From Amorphus orientalis (GTDB lineage: Bacteria; Pseudomonadota; Alphaproteobacteria; Rhizobiales; Amorphaceae), in NCBI RefSeq assembly GCF_030814015.1, contig NZ_JAUSUL010000001.1:896001-960000 (forward strand): DNA of 64,000 nucleotides, given 5' to 3'. The stretch's first letter is position 1. Every line of letters starts with the position of its first letter. Below, piece after piece: positions 1 through 9,043 of the stretch. The position numbers were made by a program, and so were the translations under genes. The notes below the pieces were generated by a model. It was not told the origin of the DNA. It saw nothing but the letters and a program-made list of their open reading frames with translations, and did not search any database.

Positions 1-994
1 GATCCAGACCGCGCTCGACCGGCGCCGTCCGGGTCAGTCGCGCTTCACCACCCAGCGCCGCGAGCCGGACGAGGTGCGTATCCTCTCCGGCGTGATGGAG
101 GACGAGGCGGGTGTGACCCGGACCACCGGCACTCCGATCGCGCTTCTGATCGAAAACGTCGACCAGCGCTCCAAGGACTACGGCGCGATCTCCGACCGCT
201 ACCGGCCGGGCCACGCCGACTTCACCTACGACACCAAGTACGGACTGCGCGACCCGCGCGGCGGCGGCCGGTCCTCCGCGCGCGAGACCGCGGCTCGGGT
301 GGCTGCCGGCGCGATCGCGGCCAAGGTGGTGGCCGGCGTCCGGATCCGGGGCGCGCTCGTCCAAATCGGTCCGCACGAGATCGACCGTACCGCCTGGGAC
401 TGGGACCAGGTCGGCGAAAATCCATTCTTCTGCCCCGATCCGGGCACGGTGGAGGTCTGGAGCGACTATCTCGACAGCGTTCGCAAGCGGGGCTCGTCGA
501 CGGGCGCCGTGGTCGAGGTGGTCGCCGAAGGCGTCCCGCCCGGGTGGGGTGCGCCGATCTACGGAAAGCTCGATCAGGATCTGGCATCGGCCATGATGTC
601 GATCAACGCGGTGAAGGGCGTCGAGATCGGGGCGGGGTTCGCCGCCGCGGTCCTCTCGGGCGAAGAGAACGCCGACGAGATGATCCCGGGCAACGACGGA
701 ACCCCGCGGTTCGCTTCCAACCACGCCGGCGGCGTTCTGGGCGGCATATCCACCGGCCAGCCGGTCGTGGTCCGGTTCGCGGTGAAACCGACCTCATCGA
801 TCCTCACACCGCGCCGCTCGATCACGCAGTCGGGCGAGGCGGTGGACGTGTCCACCAAAGGCCGTCACGATCCATGCGTTGGCATCCGCGCCGTTCCGGT
901 CGGCGAAGCGATGCTCGCGCTCGTGCTCGCCGATCATGCGCTGCGCCATCGCGGCCAGGTCGGTGCGCCAATCAGCGAGACAGGAGTATCATGA
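1..994 (+). CDS. aroC: Chorismate synthase, 5' end outside the window
   Basis: Chorismate synthase makes chorismate from 5-enolpyruvylshikimate-3-phosphate, the last step of the shikimate pathway, using reduced FMN. The frame is open from base 2, so roughly the first 30 residues are missing; a GTG at 74 is internal. Family hallmarks are visible: the SRFTTQR stretch, [19 protein letters not shown], the [18 protein letters not shown] loop, and the C-terminal [17 protein letters not shown] segment. The stop codon overlaps the ribB start by four bases (ATGA at 991-994), so the two genes are translationally coupled. Identity is secure. Confidence 0.96.
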   Translation, partial: IQTALDRRRPGQSRFTTQRREPDEVRILSGVMEDEAGVTRTTGTPIALLIENVDQRSKDYGAISDRYRPGHADFTYDTKYGLRDPRGGGRSSARETAARVAAGAIAAKVVAGVRIRGALVQIGPHEIDRTAWDWDQVGENPFFCPDPGTVEVWSDYLDSVRKRGSSTGAVVEVVAEGVPPGWGAPIYGKLDQDLASAMMSINAVKGVEIGAGFAAAVLSGEENADEMIPGNDGTPRFASNHAGGVLGGISTGQPVVVRFAVKPTSSILTPRRSITQSGEAVDVSTKGRHDPCVGIRAVPVGEAMLALVLADHALRHRGQVGAPISETGVS

Positions 995-2109
995 CCGAAG
1001 AGGCCAGCCGCGTCGCCGACGCGATCCGTGCGTTCGAGCGCGGCGAGATCGTCGTCGTGACCGACGACAACGACCGCGAGAACGAGGGCGACCTGATCGT
1101 GGCGGCAAACCACGCCACGCCGGAAAAGCTCGCCTTCATCGTCCGGCACACCAGCGGCATTGTCTGCGCGCCGATGACGCGGGCCGACGCCGAGCGTCTC
1201 AACCTCGCGCCGATGGTGTCCGACAACAACGCGCCGCTTTCGACCGCCTTCACGGTGTCCGTCGACGTGCGCCACGGCCTGACCACCGGCATTTCCGCCG
1301 AAGAGCGGTGCAATACCGTCCGGGCGCTCGCCAATCCCAATTCCGGCGGCGGCGATTTCGTGCGTCCGGGTCACGTCTTTCCGCTGATCGCCCGGGACGG
1401 CGGAGTGCTGATGCGCTCCGGCCATACGGAAGCCGCCGTCGATCTGTGCAAGCTCGCCGGACTGCCGCCGGTCGGCGTGATCTGCGAGCTGGTCAACGAC
1501 GACGGGACGGTAAAGCGCGGTGACCAGGTGACGGGCTTTGCCGACGAGCACGGTCTGAAGACCGTTTCGGTCGCGGATCTGATCGCGTGGCGGCAGCGCA
1601 CCGAGCGGCTGGTGGAGCGCGCCGGCGAGGCGATCATCCAGACGCCGATCGGCGAGGCGCAGGCGGTCAGCTATCGCACCCGCTTCGATACCGTCCAGCA
1701 CCTAGCGCTGATCTTCGGCGACATCCGCGACGGTGAATCGATCCCGGCGCGGCTTCAGCGCGAAGCGCTTCCGGAGGACGTGTTCGGCAAGGATCGCCCG
1801 ATCGAGCGCATCCTTGAGCGCATCGACGAGGCCAAGCGCGGCGTGGTCGTCTATCTGCGCGACGGCTCGGCGGGCGTGGCGCCGAGTTCGGAGCGGGCGC
1901 GCAATGCGCTGGGGCTGGACGAGGAACACGACACCGCCCGCCAGCGCGAGGACGAATGGCGGGAGATCGGCCTCGGTGCCCAGATCCTGCGCGATCTCGG
2001 GGTCAGCTCGATCCGGCTCCTGGCGAGCAAGGAACGCCACTATGTGGGGCTCGGCGGGTTCGGGATCTCCATCAATTCGACAGAGATCCTCGATGACAGC
2101 GGCGGATGA
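991..2109 (+). CDS. ribB: 3,4-dihydroxy-2-butanone-4-phosphate synthase with degenerate GTP cyclohydrolase II domain
   Basis: A 372-residue protein. Residues about 1-205 are the DHBP synthase domain, which converts ribulose 5-phosphate to the four-carbon riboflavin precursor: the acidic [11 protein letters not shown] loop (25-35), the [12 protein letters not shown] region and [14 protein letters not shown] (144-157) are intact. Residues about 215-372 resemble GTP cyclohydrolase II, but the zinc-binding segment (254-270) reads [13 protein letters not shown], with the cysteines of the normal HSECLTGD..CDCG motif all gone. The second domain should therefore lack cyclohydrolase activity. Such RibB-RibX proteins are known in alphaproteobacteria. 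The ATG start overlaps the aroC stop. Confidence 0.93.
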   Translation: MTEEASRVADAIRAFERGEIVVVTDDNDRENEGDLIVAANHATPEKLAFIVRHTSGIVCAPMTRADAERLNLAPMVSDNNAPLSTAFTVSVDVRHGLTTGISAEERCNTVRALANPNSGGGDFVRPGHVFPLIARDGGVLMRSGHTEAAVDLCKLAGLPPVGVICELVNDDGTVKRGDQVTGFADEHGLKTVSVADLIAWRQRTERLVERAGEAIIQTPIGEAQAVSYRTRFDTVQHLALIFGDIRDGESIPARLQREALPEDVFGKDRPIERILERIDEAKRGVVVYLRDGSAGVAPSSERARNALGLDEEHDTARQREDEWREIGLGAQILRDLGVSSIRLLASKERHYVGLGGFGISINSTEILDDSGG

Positions 2110-2647
2110 GGAGAACCTCGACGGGCCGGTCCCGATGCCCAAGGCGTTCGCGGTCGGCTTCGATTCCAATGCCGGGGAAGCACTCGTCTACGGCGGCGCG
2201 ACGCTGATCGTCATCGGGTCGCTGGTCACCGTGGTGCGCGGGCAGCCGGCGGCGCTGGTCCTCTCCCTGATCGGCCTGTGCAGCACGGTCTATTTCCGGC
2301 CGCTGATCGAGGCCAAGCGGCCGCAGCTCGGCGCCAACATGCAGGGCCTCTACGTCGAGCGGATCGGCATCATCGGCTGGTCGGCGATCGCCGAGATCGA
2401 CGTCTTCGAGACCAGCCTGAGGACGATGAACTTCTCGAAGCTGATCGTTCGGCTCGCCGTTCCGCTCGAAAAGGCGATCGTCGTGCCGGAAACCGTGCCC
2501 TGGTGGCGCCGGCTGATGAGCCGGAACTGGTCGCGCAAGGGACCCGACCGGCTGGACATCAAGCTGGATACGCTGTCGGCCGATCCGGCCGTGGTGGTCC
2601 GGCGGGTGAAGGCGTTTCACCGGGTGGCCGGTCAGAACACTCGCTGA
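2093..2647 (+). CDS. Two-TM membrane protein with PH-like/STM3941-type domain
   Basis: A 184-residue protein whose ATG lies 17 bases inside the 3' end of ribB, so it is probably co-transcribed with it. Residues about 30-66 contain two closely spaced hydrophobic segments. The rest is soluble and carries an R-I-G-I-I-G-W-S-A-I-A-E-I-D pattern followed by alternating strands, typical of PH-like membrane proteins (STM3941 family). The function is unknown. The start was chosen because a longer frame from 1733 would run antiparallel to no known family and overlaps ribB entirely. Confidence 0.7.
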   Translation: MTAADEENLDGPVPMPKAFAVGFDSNAGEALVYGGATLIVIGSLVTVVRGQPAALVLSLIGLCSTVYFRPLIEAKRPQLGANMQGLYVERIGIIGWSAIAEIDVFETSLRTMNFSKLIVRLAVPLEKAIVVPETVPWWRRLMSRNWSRKGPDRLDIKLDTLSADPAVVVRRVKAFHRVAGQNTR

Positions 2648-2662
2648 CGATTCGGTCGCGCG

Positions 2663-2998
2663 TCAGAGAGTGCCGGGAGGCTTTTCTCCACCGGATGCCG
2701 GCAAGGGCGTGATCGATCCGATCTTGGCTTTTGCCTTGGCGCGGAACGGGCGGGTCCGCTTGAGGGTCACCGCCATCGACCGGTGGGCCCGCGCCTCGAC
2801 CCATTCGATCCCGCGATCGATCCGCGGATAGCTGGACCGGACCGCCCGCAGCTTCTGCTTCGCCGCCCGGTTGCTGGCGACCAGCAGGAAGAGCCCGACG
2901 GCCAACAGAGGCAGCCCGGTCGGGATCGGCGTCCAAACTGTCAGAAGCCCCAGAATGAGGCAGACATAGGCCAGTGTCTGCAGAGCGATCTTGCGCAT
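2663..2998 (-). CDS. Small PGPGW-like membrane protein
   Basis: A 111-residue protein starting MRKIALQTLAYVC. A hydrophobic stretch at about 7-20, a proline/glycine turn (TPIPTGLP) and a second hydrophobic helix give two membrane spans; a basic tail follows. This layout matches the putative transmembrane PGPGW family (PF09656-like), function unknown. It converges on the upstream membrane protein with a 15-base gap. A longer start at 3031 is possible but the internal ATG fits the family N-terminus better. Confidence 0.65.
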   Translation of the reverse strand: MRKIALQTLAYVCLILGLLTVWTPIPTGLPLLAVGLFLLVASNRAAKQKLRAVRSSYPRIDRGIEWVEARAHRSMAVTLKRTRPFRAKAKAKIGSITPLPASGGEKPPGTL

Positions 2999-3068
2999 GT
3001 CGGCACCATGACGACCAGCCGGTCCGTGCAACTTCCGGCTCCGAATACACGCGACAACTACGCCGGAT

Positions 3069-4163
3069 TTATGACTTTTTAGTCACACGCGAAGACTTTC
3101 TTCTCAGCACGGTGACCTTCGACAGGAACGCCGTGAAGCTGTCCTCCACCGCAAACCCGGCCTCCTCGAAAGTCTCGTTGAGGTCGGCGACGAGATAGCC
3201 GCGATAATAGGGCTCGTGGAAAAGCTGCGGGAAGATCTCCAGCAGACCGTCGAAATCCGGCCGGTCACCGAACTGGAGCGAATCGACGATCACGACCAGG
3301 CCCTTCGGCCGGACGGCTCTGGCAAGTTCGCGGGCGACCGTCGTGCGGACCTCCGGCGGCAGCTCGTGGAACAGATAGATGGCGGTCGCGATGTCGATGC
3401 CACGGTCGGCGAAGGGAAGCGTCTCGCCGGCGGCCACGACGGCGCCGGTGCGCGGCCGGCTGCCGACGGCATCGCGGGTGTGGGCGGCGTAGGCTTCGGA
3501 CAGATCGACACCGACGGTCGCAAGCCGCGGAAACGCCTGGTTCACGGTGCGCAGGAACGAGCCGGTGCCGCAGCCGAGGTCGATATAGCCCATCCGGCGC
3601 TGGTCCCTGCGGGCGAGCTCGCCGGCAATGGGCACCAGGGCCTGCCGGCGCATGGCCGCGGCCGCGCCGAGAAACAGGGTCTCCACCTGGGTGTCGTAGA
3701 GGCGCGCCGAATGCTCGCTCATCCACCCGTCGCTCTGGAAGTGGAAATTCTGGAGATAGTAGTCGGGGCGGGTTGGCTCGGAGGGAAGTTTGCCCACTTC
3801 GCCGTAGGAGTGGGTGTGGCGGCGGCGGACCACTTCAGGTAGATCGTCGAAATAGGCCCGGGACCGGCGCAGCGCCCCGGCAATGCCGCCGCGTTCGTCG
3901 CGGGGCATCGGATAGAGGCCGGCCTCGACGTTCCTCATGTCCCGCAGAAGCAGGTTTCGAACGTCGGCGAACAGCTCCGCCCGGCTCGGCACCGGCCGCT
4001 CGGTGCGCGCCGTCCGTCGCTCCTCCTCCGGAAGCGAGCGGCCGATCCGGTCGACCATGCGGGACGCCAGGATGCTCTGGGTCCCATACCAGCCGACGCG
4101 GGCGCCCTGGGACACCACGAACCGGGCCCGCGTGGAAAAGCGTTCGAACGGCGTCAACGCCAT
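3069..4163 (-). CDS. Class I SAM-dependent methyltransferase
   Basis: A 364-residue protein. The C-terminal half is a Rossmann methyltransferase: motif I DLGCGTGSF, an acidic residue at the end of strand 2 (VGVDLS), and GIDIATAIYLFHELPPE as the motif IV region. The N-terminal 150 residues are a family-specific extension containing a HxxxGEVGKLPSEPTRPDYY segment, seen in uncharacterised alphaproteobacterial methyltransferases. The substrate is unknown. The ATG at 4163 follows a GGGAGG ribosome-binding site, which is why it is preferred over the start at 4220. Confidence 0.82.
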   Translation of the reverse strand: MALTPFERFSTRARFVVSQGARVGWYGTQSILASRMVDRIGRSLPEEERRTARTERPVPSRAELFADVRNLLLRDMRNVEAGLYPMPRDERGGIAGALRRSRAYFDDLPEVVRRRHTHSYGEVGKLPSEPTRPDYYLQNFHFQSDGWMSEHSARLYDTQVETLFLGAAAAMRRQALVPIAGELARRDQRRMGYIDLGCGTGSFLRTVNQAFPRLATVGVDLSEAYAAHTRDAVGSRPRTGAVVAAGETLPFADRGIDIATAIYLFHELPPEVRTTVARELARAVRPKGLVVIVDSLQFGDRPDFDGLLEIFPQLFHEPYYRGYLVADLNETFEEAGFAVEDSFTAFLSKVTVLRRKSSRVTKKS

Positions 4164-4238
4164 AGAGGGACCTCCCGGGCACGTCGCCTGACCGCGCGGA
4201 TCGCGTGCGGCCTTCGACATATCCCCATCCGTTGCCCG

Positions 4239-5525
4239 CTATTTGCCGGGCCGCGACAGGGTGGCGACCACTTCGATATGGGGCGCGTAGAGGAACTGGT
4301 CCACGGGTGCGACACGGTCGACCACGTAGCCGCCGTCGACCAGGATCCGGAGATCGCGCGCCAGCGTGGCCGGATTGCAGGAGACCGCGGCGACCCGCTT
4401 CACGCCGGAAGCGGCGATTTCGGCGGCCTGGGCGGCGGCCCCGGCCCGCGGCGGATCGAAGACCAGGGCGTCGTACCGGGAAAGCTCCTTCGCCGACAGC
4501 GGGAAGGCGAACAGGTCGCGGACCTCGCCGCTCACCGGCTTGAGCCCCTCGGTCCGCTTGCCGGCGGCGACGCCGGCCTCGAGGTGGGACGCTTCGGATT
4601 CCGCCATGTGGACGGGCATCGTTTCGGCCAGACGAAGCGCGAATGTGCCGACGCCGGCGAACAGGTCGACGCAGCGCTTCCCGCCGGCCAGCGCCTGACC
4701 GACCGCCTCGGCAAGGGACGTTTCCGCATCGACGGTCGCCTGCAGGAACCCGCCCGCCGGCAGCGCCACGCGCGCCGTTCCGATCTTGACCATCGGCTCT
4801 GTGAGGTTTGCCACCGTCTCGCCGTCGAGGGTGACCCGGGCGATTCCGGCCCGGTCCATGATGCCGGCCAGCTCCGCGATCGCCTGATGTCCCGGCTCGT
4901 TGCCGCCGGCGAGCGCGAGGTCGAAGCCGGTGGACGTCTCGGTCACGGTGAGCCGCAGTTCGTCCTTCGGCCTGGCGAACATCGGGACGAGCTGTCGAAG
5001 CGTCGGCAGAAGGGCCTGCAGGCCCGGCGTCAGGATCAGGCAGCTTTCGATGTCGGCAAGGTCATGGCTCATGCGGCCGTGATAGCCCAGCCGGACCTGC
5101 CGGCCGGCGCTTCTCGCGGCCACAACGGCCCGCCGCCGCGTGCCGGGGCGGGCCGGAACGACAGGGTCGACGGGCACGTCGAGGCCGCGTGCCGCAAGCG
5201 CGCCCGCCACCAGGGCCTGCTTCCACGCGAGGTAAGCGGTCTGGTCCATATGCTGGACGGAACAGCCGCCACAGACGCCGAAATGCGGGCAGGGCGGGCT
5301 CACCCGGTCCGGCGAAGCCTGGCGAACCGTCTTGACGGTTCCGCGCGCGCCGACCGCCTCGACATCGACGATCTCGCCGGGCAGCGTCAGGGGAACGTAG
5401 AGAGGGGGCTCGGACGCGACGACGCCGTCGCCCTGGTGGCCCAGCTCGGCAATGGTGACCGTAAGCGCGCGGGGAGGCGCGGCCGGTTTTGCGCGGCTCT
5501 TGCGCCTGGACTGCTGACGGCGCAT
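4239..5525 (-). CDS. 23S rRNA (uracil-5-)-methyltransferase family, TrmA/RlmD type
   Basis: A 428-residue RNA m5U methyltransferase. The N-terminus is a basic TRAM-like segment. Cysteines at 79, 85 and 88 (CPHFGVCGGC) plus one further on match the [4Fe-4S] cluster of RlmD/RlmC/TrmA enzymes. The SAM domain has DLFAGVGTFALRLAE and FDPPRAGA, and VSCNPATLARDL holds the catalytic cysteine. Probable target is 23S rRNA uridine; tRNA cannot be excluded. Its ATG overlaps the tlyA stop by one base (TGATG), so it is the second gene of a tlyA operon. Confidence 0.9.
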   Translation of the reverse strand: MRRQQSRRKSRAKPAAPPRALTVTIAELGHQGDGVVASEPPLYVPLTLPGEIVDVEAVGARGTVKTVRQASPDRVSPPCPHFGVCGGCSVQHMDQTAYLAWKQALVAGALAARGLDVPVDPVVPARPGTRRRAVVAARSAGRQVRLGYHGRMSHDLADIESCLILTPGLQALLPTLRQLVPMFARPKDELRLTVTETSTGFDLALAGGNEPGHQAIAELAGIMDRAGIARVTLDGETVANLTEPMVKIGTARVALPAGGFLQATVDAETSLAEAVGQALAGGKRCVDLFAGVGTFALRLAETMPVHMAESEASHLEAGVAAGKRTEGLKPVSGEVRDLFAFPLSAKELSRYDALVFDPPRAGAAAQAAEIAASGVKRVAAVSCNPATLARDLRILVDGGYVVDRVAPVDQFLYAPHIEVVATLSRPGK

Positions 5526-6304
5526 CAGCGGGGCCTCCGCGCATCCAGGAGATATTCCTGATTGCCGTCGCCACCGGTCAGCGGCGCGGGGATCGGTGAT
5601 CCGGCGGTCCACCCGGCGTCTTCCAGAAAGGCCTGAAGGCGTTCGAACATGGCCGCGATCGGAGCGTCCTCGCGGACCAGACCGCCCTTGCCGATCCAGT
5701 CCCGGCCGACCTCGAACTGCGGCTTGACCAGAGTGACCAGGCGGGCCGACGGCGCCGCCAGCGCCAGGGCCGGCTCCAGTGCCTGGGTCAGCGAAATGAA
5801 GCTGAGGTCGGCGACGATTAGGTCGGGAGCCGCCTGAAGATGGGCGGCGCTCAGATCGCGGGCGTTCAGGCCCTCGATCGAGCGAACGCGGGGATCGTCG
5901 GCGATGAGGGGCGCGAGTTGCCCGTGGCCGACGTCGATGGCGGTGACGCTGCCGGCGCCCCGCTCCAGCAGGACCTGGGTGAAGCCGCCGGTGGAGGCGC
6001 CGAGATCGAGCGCGTTGCGCCCGGTGACGTCTATGGCGAAGGCGTCGAGGGCGGCGACCAGCTTCAGCGCGCTGCGCGAGACATAGCCCCCGGCGGGATC
6101 GTCCATTTCAAGGTCTGCGTCGGCAGCGATCCGTTGCGCGGGACGTCGGCATGGACGGCCGTCGACGGTCACGGTTCCACGCAGGATGGCGTCGCGGGCC
6201 GCCGCCCGCGAGCGCGCCAGACCGCGCTCGGCGAGGGCCTGGTCGAGGCGCAGGCGTGACGGATCTGAATGGGCCGGATTGTCGGCGAGGGCACGGTCGG
6301 TCAA
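5525..6304 (-). CDS. tlyA: TlyA family rRNA (cytidine-2'-O)-methyltransferase
   Basis: A 259-residue protein with an N-terminal S4 RNA-binding domain (RLRLDQALAERGLARSR, about 17-33) and an FtsJ-like methyltransferase domain: LDLGASTGGFTQVLL, AIDVGHGQLAP, VADLSFISLTQAL and LVKPQFEVGR. TlyA enzymes 2'-O-methylate cytidines of 16S and/or 23S rRNA and are often mislabelled hemolysins. The start appears to be TTG (6302-6304) preceded by AGGA. It is followed directly by the TrmA-like gene. Confidence 0.92.
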   Translation of the reverse strand: MTDRALADNPAHSDPSRLRLDQALAERGLARSRAAARDAILRGTVTVDGRPCRRPAQRIAADADLEMDDPAGGYVSRSALKLVAALDAFAIDVTGRNALDLGASTGGFTQVLLERGAGSVTAIDVGHGQLAPLIADDPRVRSIEGLNARDLSAAHLQAAPDLIVADLSFISLTQALEPALALAAPSARLVTLVKPQFEVGRDWIGKGGLVREDAPIAAMFERLQAFLEDAGWTAGSPIPAPLTGGDGNQEYLLDARRPR

Positions 6305-6316
6305 AGGGTGTCCTGG

Positions 6317-6451
6317 TCAGAAGCAGCCGGCGAGCGAGGCGAGCATATGCTCGACGAACACACCCTCTCCGTAGCTGAGCCACAGCACGGCCGCCAAGGT
6401 GAAGAGCGCAACAAGGCTCGCCGATATGCCGATGCGGGCCGGCCAGGTCAT
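6317..6451 (-). CDS. Small single-TM protein, 44 residues
   Basis: A 44-codon frame from ATG (6451) to TGA (6317-6319), too short for most gene callers. It begins MTWPARIGIS, has one hydrophobic helix (about residues 9-26, ending AAVLWLSYGEG) and a short C-terminal tail ending LAGCF. It ends 12 bases before the tlyA TTG start, on the same strand, and a GGGAGC lies upstream. Hydrophobic pattern, in-frame continuity and position argue for a real leader gene of the tlyA operon, but I know no family for it. Confidence 0.5.
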   Translation of the reverse strand: MTWPARIGISASLVALFTLAAVLWLSYGEGVFVEHMLASLAGCF

Positions 6452-6656
6452 TCGTCGTCCGCGCTCCCGGAGCGCCCCGCCCATCGGATCTGCGGCGGAG
6501 CTTTTCAGCAGTTTACGTCCGCCGGGCGGGCAGGCACAAGGTCCGGCTCCGGCCCCCGTCGGGCGAAACCGGTCAGAACGATCGAGTCATGGTCACGCTG
6601 GTGAAGCAACGGCCGCTGCTTCCCGCCCGGACGGTTCCATCCGAGCGGTAACGGCT

Positions 6657-7253
6657 TCAGCTGCCGACCAGACGTTCCAGCTTGGCCACCGCGTTCTGCG
6701 TCGATTCCTTGTAGTCGATGGTGCCCTTGAAGGTGCCGTCCTCGTCGAACAGCATGACCGATGCCGTGTGGTCCATCGTGTAGCCGCCGTCGTCCAGCTC
6801 CACCTTGCGGGCATAGACTCGGTAGTTCCGGATCGCTTCGTCCACCTGCTCCTGGGAACCGGTCAGTCCGACGATGCGCGGGTCGAAGGAGGAGAGGTAG
6901 TTCTTCATCTGCTCCGGCGTGTCGCGCTCCGGGTCGACGGTGACGTAGATCATGGTGAGATCGTCCGCCTTGTCGCCCAGGGCATTGAGCCAGCCGCCGG
7001 CCTCGTAGAGGGTGGTCGGGCAGACGTCGGGGCAGAAGGTGAAGCCGAAGAACATCGCCCGCGGCTTGTCGTCGAAATCGGCCAGCGTGACCGTCTCTCC
7101 GTCCGTGTTGACCAGGGTGAACGGGCCGCCGATGGACGCGACTCCCGCGGGCTTGTCGCCGATCTGGCCGGTGTACCAGCCGAGCGAGGCGACGATCGCG
7201 GCTGCGGCGACGATCACGACCAGACCCCAGGCGATGTAGCGAACTGCCTTCAT
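6657..7253 (-). CDS. SCO1/SenC family copper-binding thioredoxin-like protein
   Basis: A 198-residue protein with an N-terminal membrane anchor (residues about 8-27) and a periplasmic thioredoxin fold. The copper site is visible: CPDVC (C74, C78) and the distal histidine H162 in TMDHTA. SCO proteins deliver copper to the CuA centre of cytochrome c oxidase or act in redox sensing (PrrC). It is monocistronic here. Confidence 0.92.
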   Translation of the reverse strand: MKAVRYIAWGLVVIVAAAAIVASLGWYTGQIGDKPAGVASIGGPFTLVNTDGETVTLADFDDKPRAMFFGFTFCPDVCPTTLYEAGGWLNALGDKADDLTMIYVTVDPERDTPEQMKNYLSSFDPRIVGLTGSQEQVDEAIRNYRVYARKVELDDGGYTMDHTASVMLFDEDGTFKGTIDYKESTQNAVAKLERLVGS

Positions 7254-7421
7254 GCTCGGTTATTTGCCTTTGTGCTTGTTTGGCCGAGTGCTTCGGCGTG
7301 AGCGGAATTTAGGTGCTCGACAGGGCGCTGAAAACCGATCTGCGGGCGGCGGTGGGTCGCAGGTCCCTGGCGGCGGTGCAGCCTGACTTGAGAAGCTCCG
7401 AGGCGTCCACCGGCGAGGGCG

Positions 7422-8855
7422 TCAGTGTCGTCCCTTGTCCGGTGCGCTACGGCCCGACTGGTTGACCTCGTCGCCGAAGGCGTCGATCGGGTCTTCGTCG
7501 GTGGCCGGAACGAGGATGTCGTCGTAGTCGGTCTCCGCGTCCGGAACCGGAAATCCTGCCGTCTCGACGAGGTGATCGAACTCCGACTCCACGGTCTCGG
7601 CGGGTTCCGGCGTCTCCATCTGGGGATGGCTTTCGTCGACGGCTTCCGGGGTGATGGCGCCGCCGACGGTGGCGGTGGAGTAGATGTCGAAGTCGGATTT
7701 CTCTTCGGTCTTCAAGGCCGCCCTGAGGCTGATGCGCAGGGCGATGAAGGCGGCGAGCAGGAGTTGGATTGCGGCGCAGTAGATGAACAGGCCGCCGGTT
7801 CCGGCTATCTGCATGACAACGGCGGCGATCAGCGGCCCGATGATGGAACCGACGCCGTACAGAAGCAGGATGGTCGCCGAGGTCTCGACCATGTCCTCCT
7901 GCTGGGTGAGGTCGAAAGCGTGGGCGGCGGCCAGCGAATAGCCGGGAAACGCCATCGCGCCGAATGCGAAGCCGAGCCCGCCGAGCACGTACCAGTTCGG
8001 CGACGCGGTCTGGCCGAGAATGACCGCGAAGATCGTTGAGGCCACCATCGCTCCGACCATGACCAGGCGCCGGTCGTAGAAGTCGGACAGCCGGCCCAGC
8101 GGATACTGGCCGAGCGCACCGCCGACGAAACAGAGGCTCATGAAGATCGCGCCTTCGTTCGGGGAGAAGCCGCGCGAGGTGACGAAGACGGGACCGAAGC
8201 CCCAGATCGCACCCAGGATGAGGCCGCTTCCGGTGGCGCCGACGAAGGCCGCGGGCGTGCTGCGGTAGAGCTGAAAGGGCCGGAAGCGAACGACGGCGAT
8301 CGGAGCCGGCTGGCCAGAGGTGGTCAGCGCGATCGGCACAGCCGCCAGCGACAGCAGGATCGAGGCGAGCGCGAACTGGGCGAAGTCCTGGATCGGGTAG
8401 AGCGTGACGGCCAGCTGGCCGAGCATGATCGTCCCGAAGCTCACCAGCACGTAAGCGGACATCACCTGACCGCGCGTCTTGTTGGTGGCCTTCTCGTTCA
8501 GCCAGCTCTCGACGATGATGTAGAGGCAGGCGATGCAGAAGCCGAACAGGAGCCGGAACAGGCTCCAGCTGGTCGGGGCCACCAGTAGCGGAAACGCCAG
8601 CGCGGCCGCCGAACCGATCGCGACCATGGCGGCGAAGGCCCGGATGTGGCCGGACCGCAGGATGACGAACGGGCCGAACAGGCAGCCCGCGACGAAACCG
8701 ATATAGTAGGCCGATCCGAGCATGCCCAGGGACAGGGCCGAGAAGCCTTCGACCTCACCGCGCAGGGGCAGCAGGGTCGACTGAAGGCCGTAACCGGCGA
8801 GCATGAAACCGGTACCGATCAGGACGGCGACAACGGGCGTCAGTGCTTGGACCAT
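7422..8855 (-). CDS. MFS transporter, YcaD-like, with acidic C-terminal tail
   Basis: A 477-residue major facilitator protein with about twelve hydrophobic segments up to residue about 395, followed by an acidic hydrophilic tail of about 80 residues rich in D/E/P. The conserved loop between helices 2 and 3 is degenerate (FGPFVILRSGHIRAFA), while GRLSDFYDRR in the second half fits the matching MFS motif. Substrate unknown. The ATG at 8855 starts directly at the first helix; longer frames read into the divergent pirin promoter. Confidence 0.84.
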   Translation of the reverse strand: MVQALTPVVAVLIGTGFMLAGYGLQSTLLPLRGEVEGFSALSLGMLGSAYYIGFVAGCLFGPFVILRSGHIRAFAAMVAIGSAAALAFPLLVAPTSWSLFRLLFGFCIACLYIIVESWLNEKATNKTRGQVMSAYVLVSFGTIMLGQLAVTLYPIQDFAQFALASILLSLAAVPIALTTSGQPAPIAVVRFRPFQLYRSTPAAFVGATGSGLILGAIWGFGPVFVTSRGFSPNEGAIFMSLCFVGGALGQYPLGRLSDFYDRRLVMVGAMVASTIFAVILGQTASPNWYVLGGLGFAFGAMAFPGYSLAAAHAFDLTQQEDMVETSATILLLYGVGSIIGPLIAAVVMQIAGTGGLFIYCAAIQLLLAAFIALRISLRAALKTEEKSDFDIYSTATVGGAITPEAVDESHPQMETPEPAETVESEFDHLVETAGFPVPDAETDYDDILVPATDEDPIDAFGDEVNQSGRSAPDKGRH

Positions 8856-9043
8856 TGGCCACACCTGAATGACTGGGCAGGACGAATGTTTCGATCTCCC
8901 GAAAGACCGCTTACCCTCAGACAAAGGGGCAAGGCAATGCACGAAATATGCAAGCCGCGCCGAACTGGTCCGGGTTGACGGAAAACCTAAATAAGGGTGG
9001 TGACGGTCGTAAGGACGGACCGGTGTCGAAGGTGGAAAAACGC

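Noticed and set aside
991-1010. An FMN riboswitch before ribB
   Set aside because: The ribB start overlaps the aroC stop, leaving no leader for such an element.
544-2109. A longer ribB frame beginning inside aroC
   Set aside because: ATG at 991 gives the normal family N-terminus and overlaps the aroC stop; the upstream part is out of frame with aroC.
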